Of a stretch of 64,000 nucleotides of DNA, positions 23,584-32,374 are shown piece after piece. Each line of letters opens with the position of its first letter. Position 1 is the stretch's first letter. Position numbers and translations under genes: made by a program. Under the pieces are notes generated by a model. It was not told where the DNA came from and did not search any database. It saw only the letters and a list, made by a program, of their open reading frames with translations. The DNA is from Winogradskya humida (GTDB lineage Bacteria; Actinomycetota; Actinomycetes; Mycobacteriales; Micromonosporaceae), in NCBI RefSeq assembly GCF_016862215.1, contig NZ_BOMN01000013.1, positions 239,010 to 303,009 on the forward strand, in the 5' to 3' direction.

Positions 23584-26403
23584 CTAACGACCGGTGACCG
23601 CCGCGACGGTGACTCCACCACGCTGCGTGCCCGCGGTCACCAGTTCCGGTGGGGCGATCGTCCCCGGCTGGTCGGCGACCACCGCGAGCGCGAGGGTGTT
23701 GGCGCCGTGTTCCAGCAGCACCCCGGCGGGGAGGACAAAATCGGTCTGCGGGCCGATACTGCCGCCGTAGTGCCCGAGGTTCCAGCCGTTGAGGAACAGC
23801 TGGATGCGCTGCCCGGCCGGTGGCGTGCCCGGGAAACGCAGCACGACCGAGGTGTCCTGCTTGCGGGGCAGGTCCAGCGTGAAGCCGGTCCGGAACCAGG
23901 TGACGCCCGGCTTGACCGCCGGGCCGGCCGCCGGGTTCGCCGCCGGCCAGTCGAGCCGGCCGGGCAGGGTCCAGCCGTGGCGCTCGCCGTAGAGGCCGCC
24001 GGTGTTGAGCGGGCCGCGGGCCGGGTCGACGAGGTCCTCGCCGCCCTGTGCGCCCTGGATCCGCCAGGTGACCGGCGTGTCGCCGACCGACGCCCGGATC
24101 AGGCCGCGGGGCTGGCGGAACCGGTTGTCGTCGACGGTCCAGTCGTCGTTGTTGCCCATGTTCTCCACGAGCACCGACACGACCGCCTTCGCGCCGGGTT
24201 TCAGCGCCCCGGCCGGGACGGCGAAGTGCCCGGGCCCGGGATCGGGGTTCTGCGGGGCCTCGGCGTCGGCCTCGACACCGCCGGCCGCCGAGCCGAGGAA
24301 CCGGCCGTTGAGCCAGACGAGGTACGTGCCCCGGCGCCCCGTGATCGCGTTGGTGTCGATCGTGGTCTCGGTGCCGGTCGCGGTGAACCTGCCCCGGTAC
24401 CAGACGGCGCCGCTGTGGAAGCCGTAGTCGTCGGACGCGAGCCCGGCGTCGGCGATCTTCCACGCCGAGTCGTCGAAGCCCGGCTGGGCCTCGTACCCCT
24501 CGGTGCGGCTCGTCCAGCCACGAAGCGCCGGCAGAGTGACCCTTTCCGGTCCCGAAAGCGAGCCGAGCAACGAACCCGACGAGGTCGGCCGCGCGGGAAC
24601 CACCGTCCCATTGACCGCAAACCGGGCAAGTCCGGAAAATACCTCCACGGAGGATGCCGCAGCCGTATCAGCCCGCAGGGAAAGCAGGCCACGGGATACG
24701 GACGCCGACCGCAGCAGCGAGGTGCCGCGGACGAGGACCGGACCGGCGGAGGTGTCCGCCCGCCAGAACGTCGCCGCGGTCGCGTCGGTGCCGATGAGCA
24801 GCAACGCCGGTCGCCGGCCGCCCCCGGTGATCAGCACCCGGGCCAGTCCGCGGTGGGTGTAGCCGAGCGTCAGGTTCCCGTTGTCGAACGTGGACGACAC
24901 CGAGCCGTCCAGCACGGTGACGCGCGGCTTCGAGGAGTAGCGCAGGGTGGTCGCCCCGGCCGTACCCTCCGTGCCGTAGAGAACGGCGACGTCACGGCCC
25001 GCGATCGCCTCGTGGGTCATGATCTCCGACGTGGACCACGCGAGCCGCTGCCCGCCCAGGTCGTACCCGGCGACCAGGACCTTGGCGTCGCGGCCGATGA
25101 GGCGTACGGGCACCGCGAACCGCCCGTCCGGCGTGGCCCAGTCGAGCGTGCCCGAGTCATCGGTCAGCGCCGCGCGGTCGGTGTGCCGGAGCAGCACGAA
25201 CTGCGTACCCGTGTCGGGATTGGTCCTTGTCTTCGCGAGCAGCGCCGGGTTGCTGGACGCGGGCCCCGCGGCCGGATCGGTCTTGGTCAGCGGCGTGAGC
25301 GCGCGCAGGAAGTAGTTCTGCCGCTTGAACTCGTCGTACTTCGCGGTCAGCTGGCGGGCCTCGGTGATCGCCGCGCCATAGTCGTAGGAGGTGTAGACGT
25401 CGTTGGGCTGCGCGAGCCAGCCCCAGTTGGTGCCGCCGAAACCCATGTAGTAGTTGAAAGCCGTGGCACCGCTCTCGATCAGGTTGTTCTTGTGGAAGTA
25501 CTTCATGTACGCGGGCCCGGTCAGCTCCCGGCACTTGTCGTACCCGGCGTCGTTCAGGTCGATCGCCCCGGACTGGTACTCCGCGGCGAAGACGGGTGCG
25601 TCCGCGCGGATCCGCTCCGTGACACCCTCGCCCCACGGCCCCCACACGGTGTCCGGGTTGGCGCAGTCGAACGACTGCGGGTAGTCGTCGACGCCCGGGA
25701 TCTGCACGGCGCCCTGCCCGGATCCCCACGTCGACGCCCAGTCACCGGCGTCGCAGCAGACGTTCGTCGTGATCGGCACGGTGATGCCGTCCTCGCGCGC
25801 CTTCGTCTGCAGGTCCTCCATGTACTGCGCGTCGGTGTTCGCCTGGTACTCGTTCTCCACGTTGTAGAGCAGGACCGAGCCGGTGCCACGGGTCACCTGG
25901 TGCCGGGCGATGATCGGGTTGATGTGGTTCAGCCAGTCCCGGTAGGCCCGGGTGTAGCCGGGAGCACTCGTGCGCGCCCGCCCCGGCACCCGCTTCAGCC
26001 AGGCGGGAAAGCCACCCCCGGTGGTCTCGGCATTGATGTAGGGCCCCGGCCTGGCGATCACATAAAGGCCAACTTCTTCGGCGGTACGCAGTAAGCGCTC
26101 GACATCGCGCACGCCCGTGAAGTCGTACACGCCGTCCTTGGGCGAGTGGTACGCCCAGTTGAAGTAGATCGACACGGCGTTGAACCCCGCCGCCCGGTAC
26201 TTCTCGAGCACGTCGCGCCACAGGTCGGGGCTGGGCAGCCGGAAGTAGTGGAACTCCGCGGCCTGCAGCAGCACCCGCTTCCCGTCGAGCGTGATCGAGT
26301 AGTTGTCATAGCTGACCCGGTGCTTGTCGGCGGCGTGCGCGGGGCTCGACAAGCCGGTGATGCCCAGGATCGCCACGAGCAGCATCGCGAAGAGTCTGCG
26401 CAT
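23584..26403 (-). CDS. Secreted GH35 beta-galactosidase
   Basis: A 939-aa enzyme with signal peptide MRRLFAMLLVAILGITGLSS followed by a PAHA-type cleavage site. The GH35 barrel shows LLQAAEFHYFRLPSPDLW, IARPGPYINAETTGGGFPAWL, the acid/base region LYNVENEYQAN (E185) and the nucleophile in FAAEYQSGAID (about E275). Beta-sandwich domains follow, including two jelly-roll-like regions (TYLVWLNGRFLGSA; GQRIQLFLNGWNLGHYGG). It would remove terminal beta-galactose from outside polymers such as galactosylated xyloglucan. Its start lies 1 nt after the GH3 stop, so the two are coupled. ATG 26403 is set by the signal peptide. Confidence 0.92.
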   Translation of the reverse strand: MRRLFAMLLVAILGITGLSSPAHAADKHRVSYDNYSITLDGKRVLLQAAEFHYFRLPSPDLWRDVLEKYRAAGFNAVSIYFNWAYHSPKDGVYDFTGVRDVERLLRTAEEVGLYVIARPGPYINAETTGGGFPAWLKRVPGRARTSAPGYTRAYRDWLNHINPIIARHQVTRGTGSVLLYNVENEYQANTDAQYMEDLQTKAREDGITVPITTNVCCDAGDWASTWGSGQGAVQIPGVDDYPQSFDCANPDTVWGPWGEGVTERIRADAPVFAAEYQSGAIDLNDAGYDKCRELTGPAYMKYFHKNNLIESGATAFNYYMGFGGTNWGWLAQPNDVYTSYDYGAAITEARQLTAKYDEFKRQNYFLRALTPLTKTDPAAGPASSNPALLAKTRTNPDTGTQFVLLRHTDRAALTDDSGTLDWATPDGRFAVPVRLIGRDAKVLVAGYDLGGQRLAWSTSEIMTHEAIAGRDVAVLYGTEGTAGATTLRYSSKPRVTVLDGSVSSTFDNGNLTLGYTHRGLARVLITGGGRRPALLLIGTDATAATFWRADTSAGPVLVRGTSLLRSASVSRGLLSLRADTAAASSVEVFSGLARFAVNGTVVPARPTSSGSLLGSLSGPERVTLPALRGWTSRTEGYEAQPGFDDSAWKIADAGLASDDYGFHSGAVWYRGRFTATGTETTIDTNAITGRRGTYLVWLNGRFLGSAAGGVEADAEAPQNPDPGPGHFAVPAGALKPGAKAVVSVLVENMGNNDDWTVDDNRFRQPRGLIRASVGDTPVTWRIQGAQGGEDLVDPARGPLNTGGLYGERHGWTLPGRLDWPAANPAAGPAVKPGVTWFRTGFTLDLPRKQDTSVVLRFPGTPPAGQRIQLFLNGWNLGHYGGSIGPQTDFVLPAGVLLEHGANTLALAVVADQPGTIAPPELVTAGTQRGGVTVAAVTGR

Positions 26404-26404
26404 G

Positions 26405-29320
26405 TCAGCGCCCCCGGAACTCGGCGACGCGGACCCCGGCGCTGAGCACGAGGTAGATGTCGCCACGTGCGCCGGTCACCTTTGCCGACGTGGTGGCGTA
26501 CGTGTAGCGGTTGCCTGTGCTCGGGACCTGGACCGTGCCGAGCAGCTTGCCCGTCGCCGAGCCCTGCCGGATCTGGATCGTGCCGGTGCCCGCGGACTCC
26601 TTGGCGACCTTCGCGGTGAAGGTGGACCCGATCGTCGCGCGCTTGTAGGAGACCCAGTCGCCGTCGGTGTTCGCGCCGACGGCCGTGCCACGGGCCTTGG
26701 ACTCGTCGACGAGCGTCGCGCCGCTGTAGTCGTCGAACGCTTCCGCCCTGGTGGTGCGGGTCAGGTCGCGGACGGGGATCGTCTCGCCGTTCACATGCAG
26801 CGTGCCGCGGGCGCGGATGTCCGCTGAGGACGAGCCGACGAGGACGTCGTGGGTGGCGTCCTCGACGACCCAGCGCTCCCGGGTCACGTCCCAGAGCGCG
26901 AGGTCAGCGCGATCGAAGTGCAAGGTGACCGTACGTTTCTGTCCGGGCTGGAGAGTGACCCGGTCGAAAGCGCGCAGCTGCTGGAGGGGTTGCTTGTCGC
27001 GGGAGGTGCGCTGGTGGGTGTAGAGCTGCACGACCTCGTCGCCGGCACGCTTGCCCGTGTTGGTCACCTCGACGGTGGCCGTGGTGCCGTTCACGCGCAG
27101 GTTCGAGTAGCGGAAATCGGTGTAGGAGAGCCCGAAGCCGAACGGGTAGAGCGGCTTGTCCTTGCTGTACAGGTACGTCTGCCCGGTCTTGATGATGTCG
27201 TACTGGTTGAGGTCGGCCGGGAGCGTCGAGTCGCTACGCGGCCAGGTCTGGGTGAGCCGTCCGGCCGGGTTGACCGAGCCGAACAGCACGTCGGCGATCG
27301 CGTGCCCGGTCTCGGCACCCGCGTGGGTCGTCCAGACGATCGCCGGGACGTGCTCCTGCTCCCACGTGATCGAGTCCGGGTAGCTGGTCTGCAGCACGAC
27401 CACGGTGTTCGGGTTCGCCTTCAGCACCGCGCGTACGAGTGCCTCCTGGCCCTCGCCGAGCGCCGTCGTGCTCCGGTCGTGCGCCTCGCGGCCGTTGATG
27501 AACGGCATGCTGCCGACCACGACCACCGCGGTGTCCGCCTTCTTCGCCGCCGCGACCGCCTGGTCGATGCCGCTGGACAGGATCTCCTTGGTGAAGTGTG
27601 CGGCGCCCGCGGCGTCCGGTGAGCCCAGCGTGAGCGCGCCGTCGGCGCCGACCGTCACGTAGGTGTTCGCGCCGAACCAGCTCTCCTGCGTCTCGTACCC
27701 GGCGTAGTGGATGACGAACGTGCCGTCCGGCTGCGCCTCGAGCTTGAACTGCTGCTGGACGTACCAGCCGTTGGGCTGCTCGTCGCGGGTGATGAACGGT
27801 CCCCAGTTGTAGCCGAGGTAGCGGCCGGTCCCGACGTTGCGCAGGGTGTTCACGCCCTGTCCCCAGTCGACGGCGTCGAACTGCGCGGCGGCGTCGGCTG
27901 TGGTGCCGGTGACCGAGACGGGGGTCGTGTCGGTGCTGCCCGTGGACGTCACGTAGCGGCCGGTCGCGACGTCCTTGAGCGCGATCCGGTCGGACGCCTC
28001 GCTGGTCGTGACGCTCTTCGCGCGCTCCCGGATGCCGTCGGCGGCGGTCACCTGGTAGGGCAGGTGGGCGCCGTACCAGTCGCTGTAGAGCACATCGCCG
28101 AGCGGGCCGACCACGGCGACGTCCTTGCCGGTCGCGAGCGGGAGCGCCTTGCGGTCGTTCTTGAGCAGGACCATGGCGTCGGCGGCGGTCTCGCGTGCCA
28201 GGGCCTGGTGGGCGGGGGCGTTGATGACGTCGGCGCCGATCTTCGCGTACGGTCCGCCGTCGGGGTCGAACTCGCCGAGCCGGAAGCGGATGCTCAGAGC
28301 GTGCCCCGCCGCGGCGTCGATGTCCTTGACGGTCAGCAGGCCCTGCGCGAGCGCAGCCTTGATCGACGTCACGGTCGGGGTGCCGTTGCCGTCGTCGATC
28401 GTGAAGCTGTCCAGGCCCGCCTTGATCACGGCCGCGTTCGCCTCGGGCTGGGTCGCGTAGTACTTCTGCGAGCCGGTCAGGTTGTACGGCGCGTACGCGT
28501 CGCTGACGTTGAACAGCGGCTGATCGCTCCACGACCGGACCAGGGTGCCGAGATCGGGGTCCACGGTGGCGGGACGGCCGTTGATCAGGTTGTAGGACGC
28601 CATCACACCGGTCGCGGCGCCGGCCTCGAGGGCGGGCTTGAACGCCGCGCGGTCGTACTCGTTGAGCACCCGCTGCGGGACGTTCGACGACGTGACGTCG
28701 CGGCCCTTCTCGTTGTTGTAGGCAAGGTAGTGCTTCAGCGTCGGGGCGGTCTTCAGGTAGCGGGGATCGTCACCCTCGAGACCTTTTCCGTACGCCGTGG
28801 AGATCGCGCCCGTGAGCAGCGGGTCCTCGGAGTAACCCTCCTCGTTGCGGCCCCACCGCGGGTCGCGCAGCAGGTTGACGACCGGCGCCCAGAGGTTGAG
28901 CCCCCACACCCGGTCGTTCTGCGCGTGATAGCCGCGGGCCTCGTCGGCGACCACGTCCCCGACGCGTTCGAGCAGCGCCGGGTCCCAGGTGCTGGCGAGG
29001 CCGACCGGCTGCGGGAACGAGGTGCCGTTCGCCGTGACCACCGCGCCGTTGTTGTCGATGTCGTTCGACCACGCGACGCCGTGCAGCGCCTCGGTGCCGG
29101 CCTTGAACAGCTTGATGCCGAGCCGCGGGATCGCGGGCTGGTACTGGTGCAGCAGGGAGATCTTCTCGTCGAGGGTCAGCCGGCCGACCAGGTCGGCGGT
29201 GCGTCTCTCCATGCTGAGCCGCGGATTCTGGAACGGATATGCCGGGGCGGCCAATGCCTGCCCCGGGACGAACGGCAATGCCAGCAGGGCGGTGGCGAGA
29301 ACGGCCAGGGTTTTTCGCAT
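26405..29320 (-). CDS. Secreted GH3 beta-glucosidase/xylosidase with inserted beta-domain and C-terminal CBM6-like module
   Basis: A 971-aa protein with signal peptide MRKTLAVLATALLALPFVPG and an ALA-A cleavage site. The GH3 N-terminal barrel holds the likely nucleophile D274 in PLFNVSDAYAP; the second domain resumes at DTAVVVVGSMPFINGREAHDRS. About 140 residues between them (IALKDVATGRYVTSTGS to ESWFGANTYVTVG) look like a beta-trefoil or fascin-like insert in the place where PA14 often sits. A fibronectin-III-like domain and a CBM6-like module (EAFDDYSGATLVDESKARG) follow. It leads a coupled pair with GH35, behind a LacI-type palindrome. Confidence 0.9.
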   Translation of the reverse strand: MRKTLAVLATALLALPFVPGQALAAPAYPFQNPRLSMERRTADLVGRLTLDEKISLLHQYQPAIPRLGIKLFKAGTEALHGVAWSNDIDNNGAVVTANGTSFPQPVGLASTWDPALLERVGDVVADEARGYHAQNDRVWGLNLWAPVVNLLRDPRWGRNEEGYSEDPLLTGAISTAYGKGLEGDDPRYLKTAPTLKHYLAYNNEKGRDVTSSNVPQRVLNEYDRAAFKPALEAGAATGVMASYNLINGRPATVDPDLGTLVRSWSDQPLFNVSDAYAPYNLTGSQKYYATQPEANAAVIKAGLDSFTIDDGNGTPTVTSIKAALAQGLLTVKDIDAAAGHALSIRFRLGEFDPDGGPYAKIGADVINAPAHQALARETAADAMVLLKNDRKALPLATGKDVAVVGPLGDVLYSDWYGAHLPYQVTAADGIRERAKSVTTSEASDRIALKDVATGRYVTSTGSTDTTPVSVTGTTADAAAQFDAVDWGQGVNTLRNVGTGRYLGYNWGPFITRDEQPNGWYVQQQFKLEAQPDGTFVIHYAGYETQESWFGANTYVTVGADGALTLGSPDAAGAAHFTKEILSSGIDQAVAAAKKADTAVVVVGSMPFINGREAHDRSTTALGEGQEALVRAVLKANPNTVVVLQTSYPDSITWEQEHVPAIVWTTHAGAETGHAIADVLFGSVNPAGRLTQTWPRSDSTLPADLNQYDIIKTGQTYLYSKDKPLYPFGFGLSYTDFRYSNLRVNGTTATVEVTNTGKRAGDEVVQLYTHQRTSRDKQPLQQLRAFDRVTLQPGQKRTVTLHFDRADLALWDVTRERWVVEDATHDVLVGSSSADIRARGTLHVNGETIPVRDLTRTTRAEAFDDYSGATLVDESKARGTAVGANTDGDWVSYKRATIGSTFTAKVAKESAGTGTIQIRQGSATGKLLGTVQVPSTGNRYTYATTSAKVTGARGDIYLVLSAGVRVAEFRGR

Positions 29321-29350
29321 GATCTTTTCCTTCGCCAGGACATGCGGAAT

Positions 29351-29383
29351 CACCCTTTCCCCGTGAATTATCGGGAAAGGGTG
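29351..29383 (-). promoter_or_regulatory. Strong stem-loop in the GH3 leader
   Basis: CACCCTTTCCC at 29351-29361 pairs perfectly with GGGAAAGGGTG at 29373-29383 around 11 nt. It lies between the LacI-type operator and the GH3 ribosome binding site, so it would form in the 5' leader if transcription starts upstream of it. It could be a leader hairpin, an attenuator, or a second protein-binding dyad. Confidence 0.6.
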
Positions 29384-29409
29384 TGAACAGTAAGACCAGG
29401 TGGGGCGCC

Positions 29410-29425
29410 GTCGAAGCGCTTCGAC
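29410..29425. promoter_or_regulatory. LacI-type operator upstream of GH3-GH35
   Basis: GTCGAAGCGCTTCGAC, a perfect 16-bp palindrome identical in core to the site at 22435-22452. It ties the secreted enzymes and the importer into one regulon. Confidence 0.8.
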
Positions 29426-29461
29426 AAGCGGACGGGTAGCAGGGCTCGGTAATGACGGTGG

Positions 29462-29476
29462 ATGGTTGCCAACCAT
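29462..29476. promoter_or_regulatory. Perfect 15-bp palindrome between kinase and GH3
   Basis: ATGGTTG-C-CAACCAT. It lies upstream of the LacI-type operator relative to the GH3 gene. A regulator site is possible; no cognate regulator is evident. Confidence 0.4.
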
Positions 29477-29502
29477 AGATGCCCTGCAATACCTCTGGCA
29501 AT

Positions 29503-29537
29503 GGTTACCGGTACATCACCGAAATCTCCCGGTAATC
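29503..29537 (-). terminator. Hairpin just after the receptor kinase gene
   Basis: GGTTACCGG at 29503-29511 and CCGGTAATC at 29529-29537 pair with one mismatch around 17 nt, directly beyond the kinase stop at 29539. This fits an intrinsic terminator without U-tract, or simple pairing of uncertain role. Confidence 0.4.
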
Positions 29538-29538
29538 A

Positions 29539-31050
29539 TTACCAGTCGAAAGGGACACCCTCGGTGTGCCCGCCGTTGCCCCCGGCCCCGGCGCCGGTCA
29601 GGATCCTGCCGCCGCGGTAATGCCAGGACAGCGTGACGACGTAGCGGCCGCCGTGCGGCACGTCGAGCGTTGCCGGGCCGCAGTCCCGGCGCGGGTCGAG
29701 GCCGGTGAACGTCACGTCCTCGCAGGTGTGCGGGCCGGCCACCACCGCGCCGCCGGACGCTGCCTCCCGGACGCTGAGCTCCACATCGGCTCGTACGCCG
29801 GGTGGGGCGTCGAGGTGCGCGGCGACCCGCACGACCACACCGAGGGCGTGACACGGCTGGGCGATGAGCGGGTGGCCCAGCTCCCAGCTCGTGAACTTGT
29901 CGCCGCAGTGCCAGGTGGCCGGGGCATTCTCGGCGATCTTCTTCGCACGGGGCACCACTGCCGGCTGGGCCGTGGGTGGTGGCCCGGCGGCGTCCCTCCC
30001 ACTCGGGGCGCGGGAGCCGATGACGCCCGCGGTGAGCAGGCCACAGGTCAGGATGAGCACCAGGAAACCGCGGCGGCCCCACGCCCAGTCGTGCGGGCGG
30101 TTCTGGGGGCGGCGCTTGGCCTGGTCCTTCGGATCCAGCGGCCGGACCGGTTCGCGCTTGCCCGGGGCGGGCATCGCCGGCACGCCCTCCATCTCGCGGG
30201 TCAGGCGCACGAGACTGTCGCGCAGGGCCGTCGCCTCGGGCCGCCGCGACGGATCCTTGTCCAGGCAGCGGGCGATCACCGCCCAGACGGCGTCGGCCAT
30301 CCCCACCGGGCGCCGCGGCCGCTCGTCGAGGTGGCCGCGCAGCACGGCGAACGGCTCCCCCGCGTACGGGGTGCGGCCCGAGACCAGTTCGAACAGGACG
30401 ATGCCGAGGGCGTACACGTCGGCGGCCGGGGCGGCCTCACCACCGCTGATCGCCTCCGGCGCCATGTAGTGCGGGGTGCCGACCACCGCGTGCGAGCTGG
30501 TCACGCCGGGGCTGTCCAGCACCCGGGCGATACCGAAATCGGTCAGCCGCACATCCTCGCGTTCCCCGTCGGTCTGCAACAGGATGTTGTCCGGTTTGAC
30601 GTCGCGGTGCACCACCCCGAGCCCGTGCGCCACGGCGAGCGCGGCCGCGACCTGGGCCAGCAGCCGCGCCGCCTCGCCCGGTTCCAGGGTGCCCTCGCGC
30701 CGCAGCCGCTCCCGCAGGCTCCCCCCGGCGACGAAGTCCATGGCCAGGCCCAACGACTCCCCCACACTGAACAGGTCACGCACCCCCACCACGTGCTCAT
30801 GACGCACCATCTTGAGGATGGAGCGTTCCTGCACGAACCGGCTGACCAGCCTCGGCTGCTGCAGCAGACCCTCGTGCAGCAGCTTCACCGCGACCTGATC
30901 ACCGGTCGAGCTCTCCAGCCCCCGCCACACGGTGCCGGTGGCGCCCCGCCCGACCGGGCAGATCAGCACGTACGAGCTTCCGACACGCCGGCCACTGAGA
31001 TCCGCCGTGGCGATCCCGTCGTCGTCGTCGGGCTCTGGGGTGGGCGGCAC
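29539..31050 (-). CDS. Receptor-type Ser/Thr protein kinase with cysteine-containing extracellular domain
   Basis: A 503-aa PknB-like kinase. The catalytic domain spans about 20-280: Gly loop VGRGATGTVWRG, VAVKLL lysine, catalytic loop VVHRDVKPDNILL, DFG in LTDFGIARV, and VGTPHYMAPE. A basic juxtamembrane stretch leads to one membrane helix (GFLVLILTCGLLTAGVIG, about 330). The outer part of about 150 residues has four cysteines (HCGDK, PCHAL, HTCED, DCGPA), probably two disulfides, in a beta-rich fold that is not a PASTA repeat. It precedes the sugar locus on the same strand, but a hairpin separates them. Confidence 0.9.
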   Translation of the reverse strand: MPPTPEPDDDDGIATADLSGRRVGSSYVLICPVGRGATGTVWRGLESSTGDQVAVKLLHEGLLQQPRLVSRFVQERSILKMVRHEHVVGVRDLFSVGESLGLAMDFVAGGSLRERLRREGTLEPGEAARLLAQVAAALAVAHGLGVVHRDVKPDNILLQTDGEREDVRLTDFGIARVLDSPGVTSSHAVVGTPHYMAPEAISGGEAAPAADVYALGIVLFELVSGRTPYAGEPFAVLRGHLDERPRRPVGMADAVWAVIARCLDKDPSRRPEATALRDSLVRLTREMEGVPAMPAPGKREPVRPLDPKDQAKRRPQNRPHDWAWGRRGFLVLILTCGLLTAGVIGSRAPSGRDAAGPPPTAQPAVVPRAKKIAENAPATWHCGDKFTSWELGHPLIAQPCHALGVVVRVAAHLDAPPGVRADVELSVREAASGGAVVAGPHTCEDVTFTGLDPRRDCGPATLDVPHGGRYVVTLSWHYRGGRILTGAGAGGNGGHTEGVPFDW

Positions 31051-31180
31051 GTGGGTGTCGGGTCCTCTCGCTCACCGGAACTTCGCTTGCAGGGTGTCAC
31101 GATGGTCACCCCTGGCACGGCGGACGAGCAATGGGCGTACGCCTGAATATCCGCAAAGCGCAAGCCTGTCCACCCACCCG

Positions 31181-32206
31181 TCACCCCGCCCCGGACCCTT
31201 CGTTGGGCAGGGTTGGCGGCCCCGCCACCTCGACGACCAGCCCGCTCGTCCCCGCCAGCGCCCGGCTCCCCGCCACCAGCGCACTGGGCAACGCGAGCAC
31301 CGCCGCCGCGGGCAGATCCACCTCGAGCCCACCGTCGACGGTCCGTTGCACATCGAACGCCTCGGCACCACGCAGCAGCACCCGGACACCGTCCCCGTCG
31401 ATGATCAGATCGCGCCCGTGATGCAGCCGGTCACGCACCGCCTGAGCCACCGTGCCGGCCGTGACAGCCTTGAAGGTCAACCGGACCACGTCCCCCTCAT
31501 CGGACCACCCGAACCCGGCCACCAGCAACAGCCCGGTCGACGAACCGTCCCGCACCCGCCCGGCATCGATCGCGTCCCGCACCGCCGGGTCGTCCGTGAT
31601 CGGCGCCCGGTCCAGATCGGTGACGAGCAGCGGCTGCCGCTCCGCGAGCAGATCCAGCACCCCGGTGGTGTCCCATTGCCGCGCCGCGGCGTACTCCTCG
31701 CCGGTCAGCCCCACCACCTGCAGGAACTGCACCCGCCCGCGCGGGGTGCCGATCGTCCCCAGCTCCGGGTCCTCGGCGAACGCCAGCGCCGTCATGGCCG
31801 TCGGGTGCTCCTGCCGGATGGGGCCGTTGGCGTTCATGTGGTGGCCCGGCTCGAACCAGTTACCGCTGGACACCACGTAGCGGGCCAGGTTCTGCAGCAG
31901 GTTCGCGGCCCAGATGGGCGGCTCGGCGTCGTCGGCCGCGCGGCTCACCCGGAAGGTGAACTCGAAACCCCACCCGGAGATGTCGGACTCCTCGGCCTCT
32001 GTGGAGTACAGCTCACTCATCCCGTACCCGACGATGTGCCAGTGCGGCACCGGCTCGTCCCTCGGATAGAAGCTGACGCCGTCGAGCGGGTCCGGGCCGC
32101 CCAGCGCAAACGGCTGCAACGTCCCGAAATGCTTCGGCGTAACCCCGGGATAGAACTCGGCAAGCCGGGCATCGATGGCGTCCCACCCAGGAGCGTCAGA
32201 GGTCAT
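31181..32206 (-). CDS. Suppressor-of-fused (SUFU) domain protein
   Basis: A 341-aa protein. The N-terminal 180 residues carry the SUFU signature: DAIDARLAEFYPGVTPKHFGTL, WHIVGYGMSELYS, GWGFEFTFRVSR, WAANLLQNLARYVVSSGNWFEPGHHM, and LGTIGTPRGRVQFLQVVGLT. The remainder is an alpha/beta region with no recognised domain. Bacterial SUFU proteins are often immunity proteins or partners in toxin systems, but no toxin gene is adjacent. ATG 32206 is chosen; a GTG at 32233 is also in frame. Same strand as the kinase 130 nt downstream. Confidence 0.82.
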   Translation of the reverse strand: MTSDAPGWDAIDARLAEFYPGVTPKHFGTLQPFALGGPDPLDGVSFYPRDEPVPHWHIVGYGMSELYSTEAEESDISGWGFEFTFRVSRAADDAEPPIWAANLLQNLARYVVSSGNWFEPGHHMNANGPIRQEHPTAMTALAFAEDPELGTIGTPRGRVQFLQVVGLTGEEYAAARQWDTTGVLDLLAERQPLLVTDLDRAPITDDPAVRDAIDAGRVRDGSSTGLLLVAGFGWSDEGDVVRLTFKAVTAGTVAQAVRDRLHHGRDLIIDGDGVRVLLRGAEAFDVQRTVDGGLEVDLPAAAVLALPSALVAGSRALAGTSGLVVEVAGPPTLPNEGSGAG

Positions 32207-32374
32207 CGCAAGATCAAAACACGGGCCGGACACGCTGCTGCAGGCGCCTTACGTCCTGCGGACCGGCCCGGCGCCAATCAGCCGGAAAGCATCGTTCGGA
32301 ACTGGGATGTAGATCGATTTCGTGCTGTGGAATCATATCTGGTCCACGGCAGGAATTGATCATGGAATGGAGTC

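Noticed and set aside
23707..26094. 795-codon plus-strand frame opposite GH35
   Set aside because: Antisense to a gene with intact catalytic residues; composition is that of a shadow frame.
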